64,000 nt of DNA from Corynebacterium lizhenjunii (GCF_011038655.2 NZ_CP064954.1:1178001-1242000); one strand, 5' to 3'. Positions 40,509-49,052 are shown, numbered from the stretch's first letter. Notes: generated by a model from the letters alone, not told the origin. Numbers and translations: made by a program.

Positions 40509-41087
40509 ATGACGCTGCGCAAGCTGGAATTGGTCGGAGTCAAAGAAGACGAGATGGAAACCGTACACTGCTTCGTTTTTGTGGAACCCGAGGAACAGCT
40601 GGTTATCCCGGTGTGGGCTTCTGGCTATGAGCCCTACTTGGCGGAAGTCTACCTCAAGGGGGAGCAAGACAACCGCTACCGCGCCATCGACGCGCTGCTT
40701 CGCTCGGCAGAAGCGATGGGTGGGGTGGAAAGTGTGAATATGTCCATCTACGAGCGCGGTCGTTTCTTCTTCACGGTGCGCAATAGTGATGGCCTGATGG
40801 GAGATATGGCTGTGTCGGAGGCCGTGATCATGGCTGACCACTTTGGGGCGCAGTTCACAATTGAGGAGACCCTGCTCAAGCGAATTGGCGTCTACACCAC
40901 GCCAGAAGAATTGGAGGAGTACCTGGATACCACCATGCCCAAGGTGGCCAAGAAGAATAAGCGCAACCGCAAGAGCAAGGACTCTGCCGGTGCTGCGAAG
41001 CCTAATGACTTCCAAGCAGATAGGGACTTCGCGGATTTAATGCGCTCCCTGGGAGTCGAGGAAGACGATTTCGACGTGGGGGAGTAG
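40509..41087 (+). CDS. Bifunctional nuclease-domain protein (DUF151)
   Basis: 192 residues. DUF151 features are LRKLELVGVKED at the N-terminus, then YLKGEQDNRYRAIDALL and the central strands. The C-terminal tail is Lys-rich then acidic (KKNKRNRKSKD to EEDDFDVGE). Plant and bacterial members have nuclease activity in vitro; the role here is unknown. GAAAGGA precedes the ATG, and TAGACT at 40439 could be its -10. Its place between ftsR and the second MerR gene is conserved. Confidence 0.85.
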   Translation: MTLRKLELVGVKEDEMETVHCFVFVEPEEQLVIPVWASGYEPYLAEVYLKGEQDNRYRAIDALLRSAEAMGGVESVNMSIYERGRFFFTVRNSDGLMGDMAVSEAVIMADHFGAQFTIEETLLKRIGVYTTPEELEEYLDTTMPKVAKKNKRNRKSKDSAGAAKPNDFQADRDFADLMRSLGVEEDDFDVGE

Positions 41088-41286
41088 CGGGGGTAAATTC
41101 CAGTGATGTAATGACACGCCTGTGACTAATGGTGCAAATGGGCTGCAAAGGGTCTAAAGTTCTACTTAAGAGTTTGCACGGTCCGCGGCATCTACTGCAT
41201 CTTAAGGATGATTGACTGCACGGCCGACATCGCATTTAATGAAGCTTTAGAGACGTCTTAGTCTCCCAAGACCAATGGAGAACACC

Positions 41287-41829
41287 GTGAGCAATAACAA
41301 CTACGTCCAGGAGTCCTTGTTTGACCTCGGCCCTGATGAGGAAGTGGGCTACCGCGTGCCGATTGCTTGCCAGGTTGCCGGGATTACCTACCGTCAGCTG
41401 GACTACTGGGCCCGCACAAACTTGGTTAGCCCCTCTATCCGCACCGCTCGCGGCTCCGGCTCCCAACGTCTCTACTCCTTCAAAGACGTCCTCGTGCTCA
41501 AGATTGTCAAGCGCCTGCTGGACACCGGTATTTCACTGCAAAACATTCGCCTCGCTGTAGATGGCCTGCGCGATCGTGGTGTCAATGATCTGGCCGAGCT
41601 AACCCTTGTCTCTGATGGCACTACCGTTTACGAGTGCCGCTCCAACGAGGAAGTTATTGACCTCCTGGCAGGCGGCCAGGGCGTATTCGGCATCGCTGTT
41701 CCAGGCATTGTGAAGGAGCTTACCGGGACCATTGCGGACTTCCCCTCCGAGCGCGTGGATGAGATGTTCACCGACAACGTCGTGGGCCTCGACGAACTAG
41801 CTGCCCGTCGCGAGCGCCGCACTTCTTAA
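41287..41829 (+). CDS. MerR-family transcriptional regulator (conserved odhI-locus type)
   Basis: 180 residues. The MerR-type winged helix covers about 22-95 (RVPIACQVAGITYRQLDYWA, SGSQRLYSFKDVLVLKIV). A short C-terminal domain ends DELAARRERRTS. The GTG at 41287 is preferred because TGGAGA just upstream is its ribosome site; an ATG at 41275 overlaps that site and would add four residues. No effector Cys or His cluster is present, so this is not a metal sensor type. Function unproven; it is kept beside odhI across corynebacteria and mycobacteria. Confidence 0.88.
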   Translation: MSNNNYVQESLFDLGPDEEVGYRVPIACQVAGITYRQLDYWARTNLVSPSIRTARGSGSQRLYSFKDVLVLKIVKRLLDTGISLQNIRLAVDGLRDRGVNDLAELTLVSDGTTVYECRSNEEVIDLLAGGQGVFGIAVPGIVKELTGTIADFPSERVDEMFTDNVVGLDELAARRERRTS

Positions 41830-41843
41830 ACCACCAAACGCAC

Positions 41844-41895
41844 AAGCCCCGGCCGTCTTTCAGTGAATCGCCACTAAAGAACGGCCGGGGCTTTG
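41844..41895. terminator. Bidirectional terminator
   Basis: A perfect 13-bp stem (AAGCCCCGGCCGT with ACGGCCGGGGCTT) continues inward through TCTTT/AAAGA and AGTG/CACT. It serves the + strand merR gene and probably the convergent VWA gene. Confidence 0.85.
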
Positions 41896-41953
41896 TATTA
41901 GTTTTCCGGGTTTTCGCTGGAGGCCTTCTTCGTCTTGGATGTATCGCGCAGTA

Positions 41954-42796
41954 CTAATCCATGATTCCGGCAACGGTTGTTAGGGCTTGGCGCATCGAAT
42001 TAGAATCGGCGGCGTTGGCCTCCGCGAATTGGCCCGCGGTGTCCTTGAGGACTTCGTCTGGAGTGTCGCCGACGTGGATGACGGCGAGCTGAACGGAGCC
42101 ACCGGTGGCGTTGCTCACCGCCGAACGGAACTCTGCGTCGTCCATATCCGGCTCGGTGCCGGAGGTTATAAGGAGAACGCGGGTGGGGGTATCGGCGGCC
42201 TTGGCGTGCTCGTTGGCGTGAGCCAGTGCGGCGACCACCGCAGAGCGTGTGTGCGTATAGCCGCCAGTGCCAAACATGGTTACGGCCTGGGCCACGGGCT
42301 CGCCCGGACCGAAGCCCACGTTATTTCGGTAGCCCACGCGCGCCGTAGCTGACAGGGGACTGGAGTAGTTCCACAGGGCTACGGCGTGGCCTGCGGCGCT
42401 GGTTTGGCGGGCGGCATCGGCAAGAACGGGAGCTACCGCAGGGTAGGCCTGGGCCATGGCGGCGGAAGTGTCGAGTAGGAAGAGGGTATCGCTGAGTTGC
42501 GCCTGTGCAGGTGCAGGTGCGGGCGCGGAGCTCGGGGCCTCGGAAGTGGTCATTTCTGACGAAGTTGCCTCCGGGACGCTGCTAGACGAAGGCGCCGACG
42601 ATTGCGTGGTGGATGCCACCGTGGACTCCACACGGCTGGGGGCGGCGGGCTGCGCGGTAGCGTCTGCTTTCGAATCATTCTGGTTGGCCACAATCCACAC
42701 GGCGCCGAAAACCAGCGCCGCACTCACGGCGATGAGCAGTGCCACCACCCACCAAGCCATGGCAAACGTATTCTTCCCGTTAGCGTGGCGTCCCAT
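41954..42796 (-). CDS. Membrane-anchored VWA-domain protein
   Basis: 280 residues. The start at 42796 (MGRHANGKN) precedes a single membrane helix (AWWVVALLIAVSAALVFGAV, about 15-35). A Ser/Thr/Pro/Ala-rich linker (40-110) leads to a von Willebrand factor A domain (TLFLLDTSAAMAQ, RVLLITSGTEPDMDDAEF). The MIDAS motif DxSxS is degenerate (DTSAA), so metal-dependent binding may be lost. The topology fits a surface protein. The frame is open further upstream but only with non-family, Arg/Ser-rich sequence. Confidence 0.8.
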   Translation of the reverse strand: MGRHANGKNTFAMAWWVVALLIAVSAALVFGAVWIVANQNDSKADATAQPAAPSRVESTVASTTQSSAPSSSSVPEATSSEMTTSEAPSSAPAPAPAQAQLSDTLFLLDTSAAMAQAYPAVAPVLADAARQTSAAGHAVALWNYSSPLSATARVGYRNNVGFGPGEPVAQAVTMFGTGGYTHTRSAVVAALAHANEHAKAADTPTRVLLITSGTEPDMDDAEFRSAVSNATGGSVQLAVIHVGDTPDEVLKDTAGQFAEANAADSNSMRQALTTVAGIMD

Positions 42797-42934
42797 AGTC
42801 AGCCCTGAAGTCCTTCCCGCCGGCGCGCGGAAATATACCCGCAAGCCAACCAAAACTGAACAAATCGTTGCAGCAAGTCTAGCCGCCACCACAGTATTGG
42901 ACCGCGCGACAAGCCGCGTTCCCTGGAACCGGTG

Positions 42935-42970
42935 CCTCATAGTCGGGGAATTCCTCATAGCCGGGGAATT
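42935..42970. repeat. Two tandem 18-bp repeats
   Basis: CCTCATAGTCGGGGAATT (42935-42952) is followed directly by CCTCATAGCCGGGGAATT, one mismatch. They lie in the gap between the VWA gene and the next minus-strand gene, upstream of the VWA promoter. Confidence 0.8.
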
Positions 42971-43057
42971 ACGGGCAAGCCTGAGGGAGGAGACGGAGAC
43001 GCGAGAGCTGCACCCGTAGCTACTATTCAAAAGCTACCAAGCCCTAACCGGAACCGC

Positions 43058-43927
43058 CTAGGGGGAGGCAGTGGCGGCGGTGTGGGCGGCATCGACAAGC
43101 GCAATGAGCTCCCGGCGCAAGGAAGTGGCGCGGCGGGCAAGCTCGCGCTGGCGGCGCACGTACTCAGCCTTGCCCTCCGGCGTCTCAATGGGCACCACTC
43201 CAAAACCCCAGTCGCGGCAGTCATAGGGGGAGGCCTCCATGTCCAAGGTGCGCGCGGCCACGGCCACATCAAAGGCCTGCAAAAACAACTCACCAGGCAC
43301 CAACGGGCCTAGCTTCCACGCCCACTTGTAGACGTCCATGGAAGCATGCACACAGCCTGACTGGTCGCACTCGGGCTGGGTGGCGCGCTCAAGGACAGTC
43401 AAGTTCAGCGGGCGAGCCGGGGGAGTAAAGAAACGATAGGCGTCATAGTGCGTGCACTTGAGCCTGTGGGATTCCACCACCGCATTGGTGCCTTCAGCAC
43501 CCAGCCGCAGCGGGAGGTCGTGGCGCGGGGTATCCGTGCGGTAGACCATGGCCCACTCATGCAGGCCAAAGCAGTCGAAGGTGGCCGGGTTATCAATAGT
43601 GCGCGCCATGAGATCACGCATGAAGATAAAAGACTCCCCACGCCGCGCCCACAAAGCCTTGAGGTCAACCGTGTGGGCGGGACCATCGGGGCCGGGGACG
43701 GTGCGGTAGTCGCGGTAGGTGGCATGAGGGGCATCGCCAGACACGGCCACCCCGAAGCCCGGGTGCCAGCGGCGCAGGTGGCTGGGGCGAACTGGATAAT
43801 ACTCAAAGAGGAAGTCATAGACCGGGTGATAGGACCCCGGGTGACGGAAGCGGGACAAACGATCATCCGCGGCGGCCTCATGGGCTTCTTGGCGCTCGCG
43901 CCAGTGGCTGGGGCGCAGGTAGTCCAT
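43058..43927 (-). CDS. Conserved corynebacterial protein annotated as 3-methyladenine DNA glycosylase
   Basis: 289 residues, starting at the ATG 6 bases after AAGGAG (MDYLRPSHWRERQEAH). It is rich in Trp, Tyr, His and Arg (FLFEYYPVRPSHLRRWHPG, ATFDCFGLHEWAMVYR). I know this family from actinobacterial genomes, where it is often labelled a 3-methyladenine DNA glycosylase, but I see no helix-hairpin-helix or AlkA motif, so the label is weak. The helicase gene lies upstream on the same strand with a 20-base gap, so the two may form an operon. Confidence 0.65.
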   Translation of the reverse strand: MDYLRPSHWRERQEAHEAAADDRLSRFRHPGSYHPVYDFLFEYYPVRPSHLRRWHPGFGVAVSGDAPHATYRDYRTVPGPDGPAHTVDLKALWARRGESFIFMRDLMARTIDNPATFDCFGLHEWAMVYRTDTPRHDLPLRLGAEGTNAVVESHRLKCTHYDAYRFFTPPARPLNLTVLERATQPECDQSGCVHASMDVYKWAWKLGPLVPGELFLQAFDVAVAARTLDMEASPYDCRDWGFGVVPIETPEGKAEYVRRQRELARRATSLRRELIALVDAAHTAATASP

Positions 43928-43947
43928 CAATACTCCTTGGAGTGTGG

Positions 43948-45387
43948 CTAGCGGGAACGCTTGCGGGGCTGGTTGGCACGTTGTCCGCGTGGCGGGTTAG
44001 CTTGGCCGCCCTTGCTGGCGTTGCCACCGCGGCTGGAGCCGCCACCCTTGCTGGCGCCTTTGCCGGTGCCTCGACCTTGGGCGGACCTTCCTGCCTTGCT
44101 TGTCGGACGGCGGCGCGTCGAGTGCGTCGAGCGCGCAGCGCGGGTAGAACGGGCAGAACTGGCAGACGCGGGGTCATCAGGCTGACCAGGCGGCGGCAGT
44201 GGGACACCAGAGGGCTGGGCGGCGCCGAAGAGGCTGGTGAGGGCGGGGGCGCTGGCAGGGGAGTCGACGTCCGTGAGATCAACGGTGGCGGCGGTGACCC
44301 CGGCTTTGCGGATGAGCGTTGCCACTTCCGTTTGCTGCTCATCCATGACCAGGGTGAGCACGCGGCCCGATGCCCCGCCACGCGCCGTGCGCCCAGCCCG
44401 GTGCAGGTAAGCCTTGTGCTCTGCAGGGGGATCGACGTGAACCACCAAAGATACATCCTGGATGTCTATGCCACGGGCGGCTATATCGGTGGCCACCAAA
44501 ACGGGGACCTCGCCAGAGGCGAAGCCCTCGATGGCGCGAGTACGCGCACCCTGGCCCTTATCGCCATGCAGCGGGTAGGCGTTGATCCCGGCGCGGCGTA
44601 GCTTCTTCGCCTGCCGGTCCACGCCGTGTTTGGTGCGCATGAACATAATGGTTTTGCCAGGGCGGGCGCCCAAACGCAGCACTACCTCATTGCGGTCATC
44701 GCGGTTACCTACGTAGGCCACGAAGTGCTCCATGGTGTCTACTGCGGCCTCCACGGGGGCGGTGGAATGGGTGGCGGGCTGGTGCAAAAACTCTTTAACC
44801 AGCTTGTTTACGTCCCCGTCTAGGGTGGCAGAAAACAACATGCGCTGGCCATCGGCGGGGGTCAGGCGCAGCAGCTTGCGCACCTGTGGCAGAAAGCCCA
44901 TGTCTGCCATCTGGTCGGCTTCGTCGAGGGTGGTTATGCGGACATCGGAAAGCTTTAGGTAGCCCTGGTCGATCAGGTCTTGAGCGCGTCCAGGGGTGGC
45001 CACAAGCAGGTCAACGGGGCGGGCTAGCTGGCGAATGTGCTGCTTGATGTTCACACCGCCTACCACGGCCAACACGCGCAGTCCCAGCGCGGCTGCGGGC
45101 TCGTCCAGGCGCTGCTGGATTTGGGCGGCAAGTTCACGGGTGGGCGCCAGGATGAGTGCGCGGGGATGGCCCGGCCGGGATGCCCCGGTTCCTGCCAGGC
45201 GCGCCAGGGTGGGCAGGCCAAAGGTAAAGGTCTTGCCGGAGCCGGTGGGGCCGCGGCCCAAAATATCTTTGCCTGCCAGCGCGTCTGGAATGGCGGCTTG
45301 CTGGATGGGGAAAGGGGTGGTTATGCCTTGGCGCGCAAGAACCTGCACGATGTCCCGGGGAAGTCCCAGGGAAGAAAATGTAGTCAT
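43948..45387 (-). CDS. DEAD-box RNA helicase
   Basis: 479 residues. Helicase motifs in order: Q motif with TTPFPIQ, motif I RGPTGSGKT, Ia PTRELA, II LDEADQM (DEAD), III SAT, then IV, V ATDIAARGIDI and VI HRAGRTARGG. The C-terminal 85 residues are Gly/Ser/Arg/Lys-rich, a typical RNA-binding tail. It probably acts in ribosome assembly or RNA turnover. The ATG at 45387 is 9 bases from AGGA; a TTG at 45396 overlaps the ribosome site. Confidence 0.93.
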   Translation of the reverse strand: MTTFSSLGLPRDIVQVLARQGITTPFPIQQAAIPDALAGKDILGRGPTGSGKTFTFGLPTLARLAGTGASRPGHPRALILAPTRELAAQIQQRLDEPAAALGLRVLAVVGGVNIKQHIRQLARPVDLLVATPGRAQDLIDQGYLKLSDVRITTLDEADQMADMGFLPQVRKLLRLTPADGQRMLFSATLDGDVNKLVKEFLHQPATHSTAPVEAAVDTMEHFVAYVGNRDDRNEVVLRLGARPGKTIMFMRTKHGVDRQAKKLRRAGINAYPLHGDKGQGARTRAIEGFASGEVPVLVATDIAARGIDIQDVSLVVHVDPPAEHKAYLHRAGRTARGGASGRVLTLVMDEQQTEVATLIRKAGVTAATVDLTDVDSPASAPALTSLFGAAQPSGVPLPPPGQPDDPASASSARSTRAARSTHSTRRRPTSKAGRSAQGRGTGKGASKGGGSSRGGNASKGGQANPPRGQRANQPRKRSR

Positions 45388-45568
45388 TGGCTCCAATCCT
45401 AGCGGGTGGGGGCGCGGGTGTGTACGAAAGTAGCCTCCTGCGCGCCGTCGGGAACGGAGAAAGTGCCACCTACGCTGCCGATGCCCCCTAAAGGCCCAGG
45501 TTAGCCCTCCGATCCACCAAAGTATCCTCTAGGCGCGGCAAGCTTGCTGTTGCCTGTGTAGCGGCCTA

Positions 45569-45607
45569 GCGTGTGATGTGCACACGCTCACACGGTGCAG
45601 GTGTGAG
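45569..45607 (+). promoter_or_regulatory. Two adjacent inverted repeats, candidate operator of the secreted cluster
   Basis: GCGTGTG-N5-CACACGC (45569-45587) is followed by CTCACAC-N7-GTGTGAG (45587-45607), sharing one base. Both have perfect 7-bp arms. They lie 35-73 bases upstream of the first secreted-protein gene. NarL/LuxR-type response regulators often bind inverted heptamers, and such a regulator is encoded at the far end of the cluster. The link is inference. Confidence 0.55.
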
Positions 45608-45641
45608 GCAAATGAATAAGAGTTAAAGGGATAAGGACAAT

Positions 45642-46955
45642 ATGCGTATGTTTCGCACGAACACCGGCGGCGCCCGGCGTGTTGTTGCCACAGTGGCCGC
45701 AGCATTGCTGGCCGTTCCGGTCGCCGGCGTGGGGCTAGCCCCGATCCCGGCACGGGCGGCGATTCCAGGAATCCCGCAGGGTTTTCCCATTGACAGGATG
45801 TACCAGGAGTGCGATCCCGCGCAGGCCCACGCGGAGGGCTACCCGGATTGGCGCTACGGGGAGACCGCCCGTCGCTACCTGTCTGATGGCACGGTGCAAT
45901 TTACTAATACCACCCAGCAGAAGGTGAACTATAGCGCCACCATCGAGTCGGGGACGAACCACAAGATTGAGGCCAATTCGGCTGCGAAGCTGCCGTCGAA
46001 TTGGAACACCACCGCGAAGTCTGACATTGGGCTGACATTGTCTAACGGCTGGATTGAAGGCGAAACCATTGGCCCGATTGAGCTGGGCCCGGGCGAGTCT
46101 TTCCGTGTGGAGTACGGCACGGTGGAAAAAGACTTTGTCTCCATGATGGTGGAGTGTCGCGATGGGTTCTTTGGCAATAACGCCGGCGCGGACGTGATCC
46201 GGGGTACAGGTCCTGCGGAGCGTTATGCGTGGGCGTACATCATCCGGGCGGATGGATCAGTAGATGACCAGGCCTTGGAGATCCCGGCGCGTGCACCGGG
46301 GGCCAACAGCCGGGTGCTCGATGGCGGTTATACCACCATGTCCGGCCCCAGCTTGGAAAAGATTGCAGATGAGAAGGTCGATTACTCCATAGCGCCGCGC
46401 GTGGAGCTTGATCGCCAGCAGTGGCCGGAGCAGGGCCAGGCTTGTCGCCCGCAGGATAGGCAGTGGCACCCACACAGCATTGAGGGCGTGGCGCCGACCT
46501 TCCGCAAGCCCGGCTACTCGCAAGATTTCCTCAACTGGACGGACGCTGACTACACCTACCGGGGTGTTACCGACCATGTTGTGGGCGCCAAGTTCAACGG
46601 CAATATGACGTGGATGGGCAACTTCGGCCGCCTGCCACAGGGGTGGCTGGAGTCTATCGATGCCGTCCACCGCGCCTACATGCCCGTGGGCACCCCGCTG
46701 GAGCCCATTGCGCTCAAGCCAGGGGAGCGGGTGCGCGTCGAGTATGGCACCACCATGTTGCGGGTGAACTATAGCGAGCTACGTTGCGGGCGCGACGGTA
46801 CCTACAGCATGATTCACCGCTTGCCGCAGGCATCGGCACCCACGGGATTTTGGGCGGAGGCAACCATCACTGCCCCAGACGGCACCAAACGCGTGGTGGA
46901 CGTGACCCCACCGGATTGGCGTGAGCTGCCCGTTCCCACCCAGGCGCGGTACTAG
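45642..46955 (+). CDS. Secreted protein with two copies of a Cys-bracketed beta module
   Basis: 437 residues. A signal peptide (VVATVAAALLAVPVAGVGLA, cleavage near ARA-AIPG) is followed by two related halves. Each half begins near a Cys (YQECDP; GQACRP), contains the pattern IxLxPGExxRVEYGT (ELGPGESFRVEYGT; ALKPGERVRVEYGT), and closes with a Cys-Arg-Asp-Gly or Cys-Gly-Arg-Asp-Gly motif (VECRDGFF; LRCGRDGTY). The same pattern, once each, recurs in the next two proteins. The sequence is rich in Thr, Asn, Tyr and Gly, suggesting beta structure. The family is not one I recognise. AAGGACAA serves as ribosome site. Confidence 0.7.
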   Translation: MRMFRTNTGGARRVVATVAAALLAVPVAGVGLAPIPARAAIPGIPQGFPIDRMYQECDPAQAHAEGYPDWRYGETARRYLSDGTVQFTNTTQQKVNYSATIESGTNHKIEANSAAKLPSNWNTTAKSDIGLTLSNGWIEGETIGPIELGPGESFRVEYGTVEKDFVSMMVECRDGFFGNNAGADVIRGTGPAERYAWAYIIRADGSVDDQALEIPARAPGANSRVLDGGYTTMSGPSLEKIADEKVDYSIAPRVELDRQQWPEQGQACRPQDRQWHPHSIEGVAPTFRKPGYSQDFLNWTDADYTYRGVTDHVVGAKFNGNMTWMGNFGRLPQGWLESIDAVHRAYMPVGTPLEPIALKPGERVRVEYGTTMLRVNYSELRCGRDGTYSMIHRLPQASAPTGFWAEATITAPDGTKRVVDVTPPDWRELPVPTQARY

Positions 46956-47007
46956 ACCAACCGCTTGCCCCCAATTCATCTAGTTTGATCCTCGAAGGAG
47001 AACTCCC

Positions 47008-47589
47008 ATGTCCATTCGTCGCATGTCCCGCCGGGTTTCGGCTTCCGTGGTTGCTTGTGCCGCCATGAGCGCGTTGGTGGCCGCACCGGCCACCGCGTTG
47101 CCCACCCGCAATTTCGGCCCGGCCAACCCCACCACCATTGGCGCGGCCTGCGCTAATCCAGGCGATACCGGCCAGACCGTCGAGCGCGTGCGCACCTACT
47201 TCGACGGCTCTGCCGGCGCGTGGACCATCGCCAACTACAACAGTGAGCCACTGCCCATTACCCGCACCATCACAGAGACCAAGACCAAGACGTGGAACAT
47301 TTCCGCCAGCATTAACTTCGACATAGTCAAGCTGGTCAACGTCAGCTTCGGCGCCAGCTACACCGACACCCAGTCCTACCAGGTGGGCGACACCGTGGGC
47401 CCATACCCGCTGGCCCCAGGCAAAACCGCTGTGATGCGCGCGGGCTGGGTGGTCTCTGACTTCCGCGGCGAAAAGACCGTCTGCGGCCAAGACGGCACCT
47501 GGCAGGGCACTGGCCAGACGTTTACCGCCACCTTGCCGGCAGAACGCCACGTGGAGGTCTCTGCCCGCGACAACATTCAGTTCAACTAA
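47008..47589 (+). CDS. Secreted beta-rich protein, possible pore-forming-type fold
   Basis: 193 residues. Signal peptide with cleavage near ATA-LPTR. The mature protein has two Cys (AACANPG and KTVCGQDG) about 115 residues apart. The middle has Thr/Ser-alternating strands (ITRTITETKTKTWNISASIN, then VSFGASYTDTQSYQVGDTVG) and then GPYPLAPGKTAVMRAGW. The alternating strands followed by a proline-glycine turn recall the ETX/MTX2-aerolysin group of beta-pore toxins; this is only a resemblance and I have no database support. Gap to the upstream gene is 52 bases, with GAAGGAG before the ATG. Confidence 0.65.
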   Translation: MSIRRMSRRVSASVVACAAMSALVAAPATALPTRNFGPANPTTIGAACANPGDTGQTVERVRTYFDGSAGAWTIANYNSEPLPITRTITETKTKTWNISASINFDIVKLVNVSFGASYTDTQSYQVGDTVGPYPLAPGKTAVMRAGWVVSDFRGEKTVCGQDGTWQGTGQTFTATLPAERHVEVSARDNIQFN

Positions 47590-47638
47590 TCCCACTTACA
47601 GGCAAAACCGGCCTCGGCCAGGAGCAAAGGAGCACAAG

Positions 47639-48238
47639 ATGATGCGTGTCAAGCCCATGGTGCGCGCCGCCGCCATCGCCATCACCGCTACTGCCGCCCT
47701 CGTGGGCGGAAGCGGTGCAGCCACCGCCGTTGACAGCGCCGCCGCCTACCGCCTGCCGCAACGCTGGAATGACGACTACCAGCCCGGCACCTATTGCTCC
47801 ACGCCAGGGGCGCGGGGCATGTACGTGGAGGCACAACGGCTGTGGTTCAAGCAGACCGATGCCACCAGCGTGGCCAACCGCAATGACCACGCCGTTCCGG
47901 TCAAGCACACCGTCAAAGACACCCGCACCCAGACCACACAGGTTTGGGGCAAGGCCACCCCGAAGGGGGAGGTGGAAAAGTACCTCAGCAGCACCTATGG
48001 CTTCCACTATGTCCACCAGGTGCATTGGTCCATTGGCCAGACCGTGGGTCCTTACACACTCGAATCTGGTGAGCAAGGCAAGCTGGTGTGGGGTTTTATG
48101 ATGTTGGATGCCTCCGGTCAAGACGTCACCTGCAGCACCGACCAGGAATGGGTCCGCACCGGCAGGCCCTATTCCATCAGCGCGCCCCAGTCCCGCTACT
48201 CTGAACTTCAGCTTGCCGATGCCCCCGTCTTCGGCTAG
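47639..48238 (+). CDS. Secreted protein, third member of the cluster
   Basis: 199 residues (first of two consecutive ATGs; AAAGGAG upstream). Signal peptide ending near ATA-VDSA. The two Cys (GTYCSTPG and DVTCSTDQEW) bracket a Thr-rich strand region (VPVKHTVKDTRTQTTQVWG) and the shared VGPYTLESGEQGKLVWGF motif, aligning with the protein at 47008. It ends QLADAPVFG, where the 13-bp repeat forms the codons. A terminator follows. The three genes have short gaps and are likely one operon. Confidence 0.68.
   Translation: MMRVKPMVRAAAIAITATAALVGGSGAATAVDSAAAYRLPQRWNDDYQPGTYCSTPGARGMYVEAQRLWFKQTDATSVANRNDHAVPVKHTVKDTRTQTTQVWGKATPKGEVEKYLSSTYGFHYVHQVHWSIGQTVGPYTLESGEQGKLVWGFMMLDASGQDVTCSTDQEWVRTGRPYSISAPQSRYSELQLADAPVFG
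48211..48223 (+). repeat. Copy of 13-bp word GCTTGCCGATGCC
   Basis: Exact copy within the last codons of the third secreted gene. It faces an inverted copy at 48366 across the shared terminator. Confidence 0.85.
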
Positions 48239-48297
48239 CTGCCCCTAACTCAGAGTTCTGCCAGCCCCGCGCGGCTCAGCCCAACATGCGGCGTGCC

Positions 48298-48331
48298 AAA
48301 GCCCCGGAAGCTCGACGCTTTCCGGGGCTTT
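48298..48331. terminator. Bidirectional terminator between convergent operons
   Basis: A 12-bp perfect stem (AAAGCCCCGGAA with TTCCGGGGCTTT) lies between the secreted cluster and the response-regulator gene, with T-tracts on both strands. Confidence 0.85.
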
Positions 48332-48365
48332 GCTGCTGCGGTAGGCAGGGACGGGGAGGAAAGGG

Positions 48366-48378
48366 GGCATCGGCAAGC
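48366..48378 (-). repeat. Copy of 13-bp word GCTTGCCGATGCC
   Basis: Exact copy overlapping the stop codon of the response-regulator gene, in inverted orientation to the copy at 48211. Confidence 0.85.
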
Positions 48379-49028
48379 TAAGAGCCAGCACCGCCAAGGA
48401 TTTTGGCCACCAAGTTAAGCCGGGAGCTGGCGCCGAACGTCACGATGAGCTGGGAGACGTATTTCTTGACCGTTGACTCCGCGTAGCCTAAAGCCTGCGC
48501 GATGTCGGAATTAGAATTGCCCTGGGCCAGCAGACGCAAGACGTTGATCTCGCCCTCGCTGAGATCGTGGGAGGCAATCGCCGCGGCCACCGGGTCACGC
48601 TGGGGCTGATTGCCAATGTAATCTACCAGGCGATTCATCGCCATCGGAGCCACCACGGTGCCGCCGTGAACGGCTTCGCGCACCGCGTCAATAATGGACT
48701 GCGGGCGCTGATTCTTCAAAATATAGCCAGCTCCGCCCTCCTTGAGAATCTTGACCATCGTGTCATCTGAATCAAAGGACGTCACAGCCAAAAACACGGG
48801 AGGGTGCTGCAGAGTCTTGAGGTTCTGCAGCAAGGTTATGCCGTCCATGCCCGGCATGTGGATATCAGCGAGGATGAGATCCGCAGGCACCGAATCGAGC
48901 ATACGCAGGCACTCGGTGCCATTACTGGCCTCGGCGACGACCCGGATGTCCTCGGTGGTCTCAAAATAGAGGCGCAAAGAGGAACGAACCAGGGGGTCAT
49001 CGTCAACGATGAAAACGTTAATGCTCAT
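48378..49028 (-). CDS. LuxR/NarL-type response regulator
   Basis: 216 residues. Receiver domain 1-120 with the acidic pocket Asp10/Asp11, phospho-acceptor Asp55 (ADIHMPGMDG) and Lys in YILKNQRP. The LuxR-type helix-turn-helix is at about 150-212 (LSEGEINVLRLLAQGNSNSD, ESTVKKYVSQL). Its gene follows the small peptide gene by 24 bases and the kinase gene lies beyond that, on the same strand. It probably binds DNA as a dimer when phosphorylated; the inverted repeats at 45569 are a candidate target. Confidence 0.9.
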   Translation of the reverse strand: MSINVFIVDDDPLVRSSLRLYFETTEDIRVVAEASNGTECLRMLDSVPADLILADIHMPGMDGITLLQNLKTLQHPPVFLAVTSFDSDDTMVKILKEGGAGYILKNQRPQSIIDAVREAVHGGTVVAPMAMNRLVDYIGNQPQRDPVAAAIASHDLSEGEINVLRLLAQGNSNSDIAQALGYAESTVKKYVSQLIVTFGASSRLNLVAKILGGAGS

Positions 49029-49052
49029 GGGCGCGGCATGCCTGGCGAGACT

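Noticed and set aside
45569..45607. Cyclic-AMP/GlxR binding site upstream of the secreted cluster
   Set aside because: TGTGA and TCACA halves are present but the spacing does not fit the TGTGA-N6-TCACA consensus; the inverted heptamers describe the sequence better.
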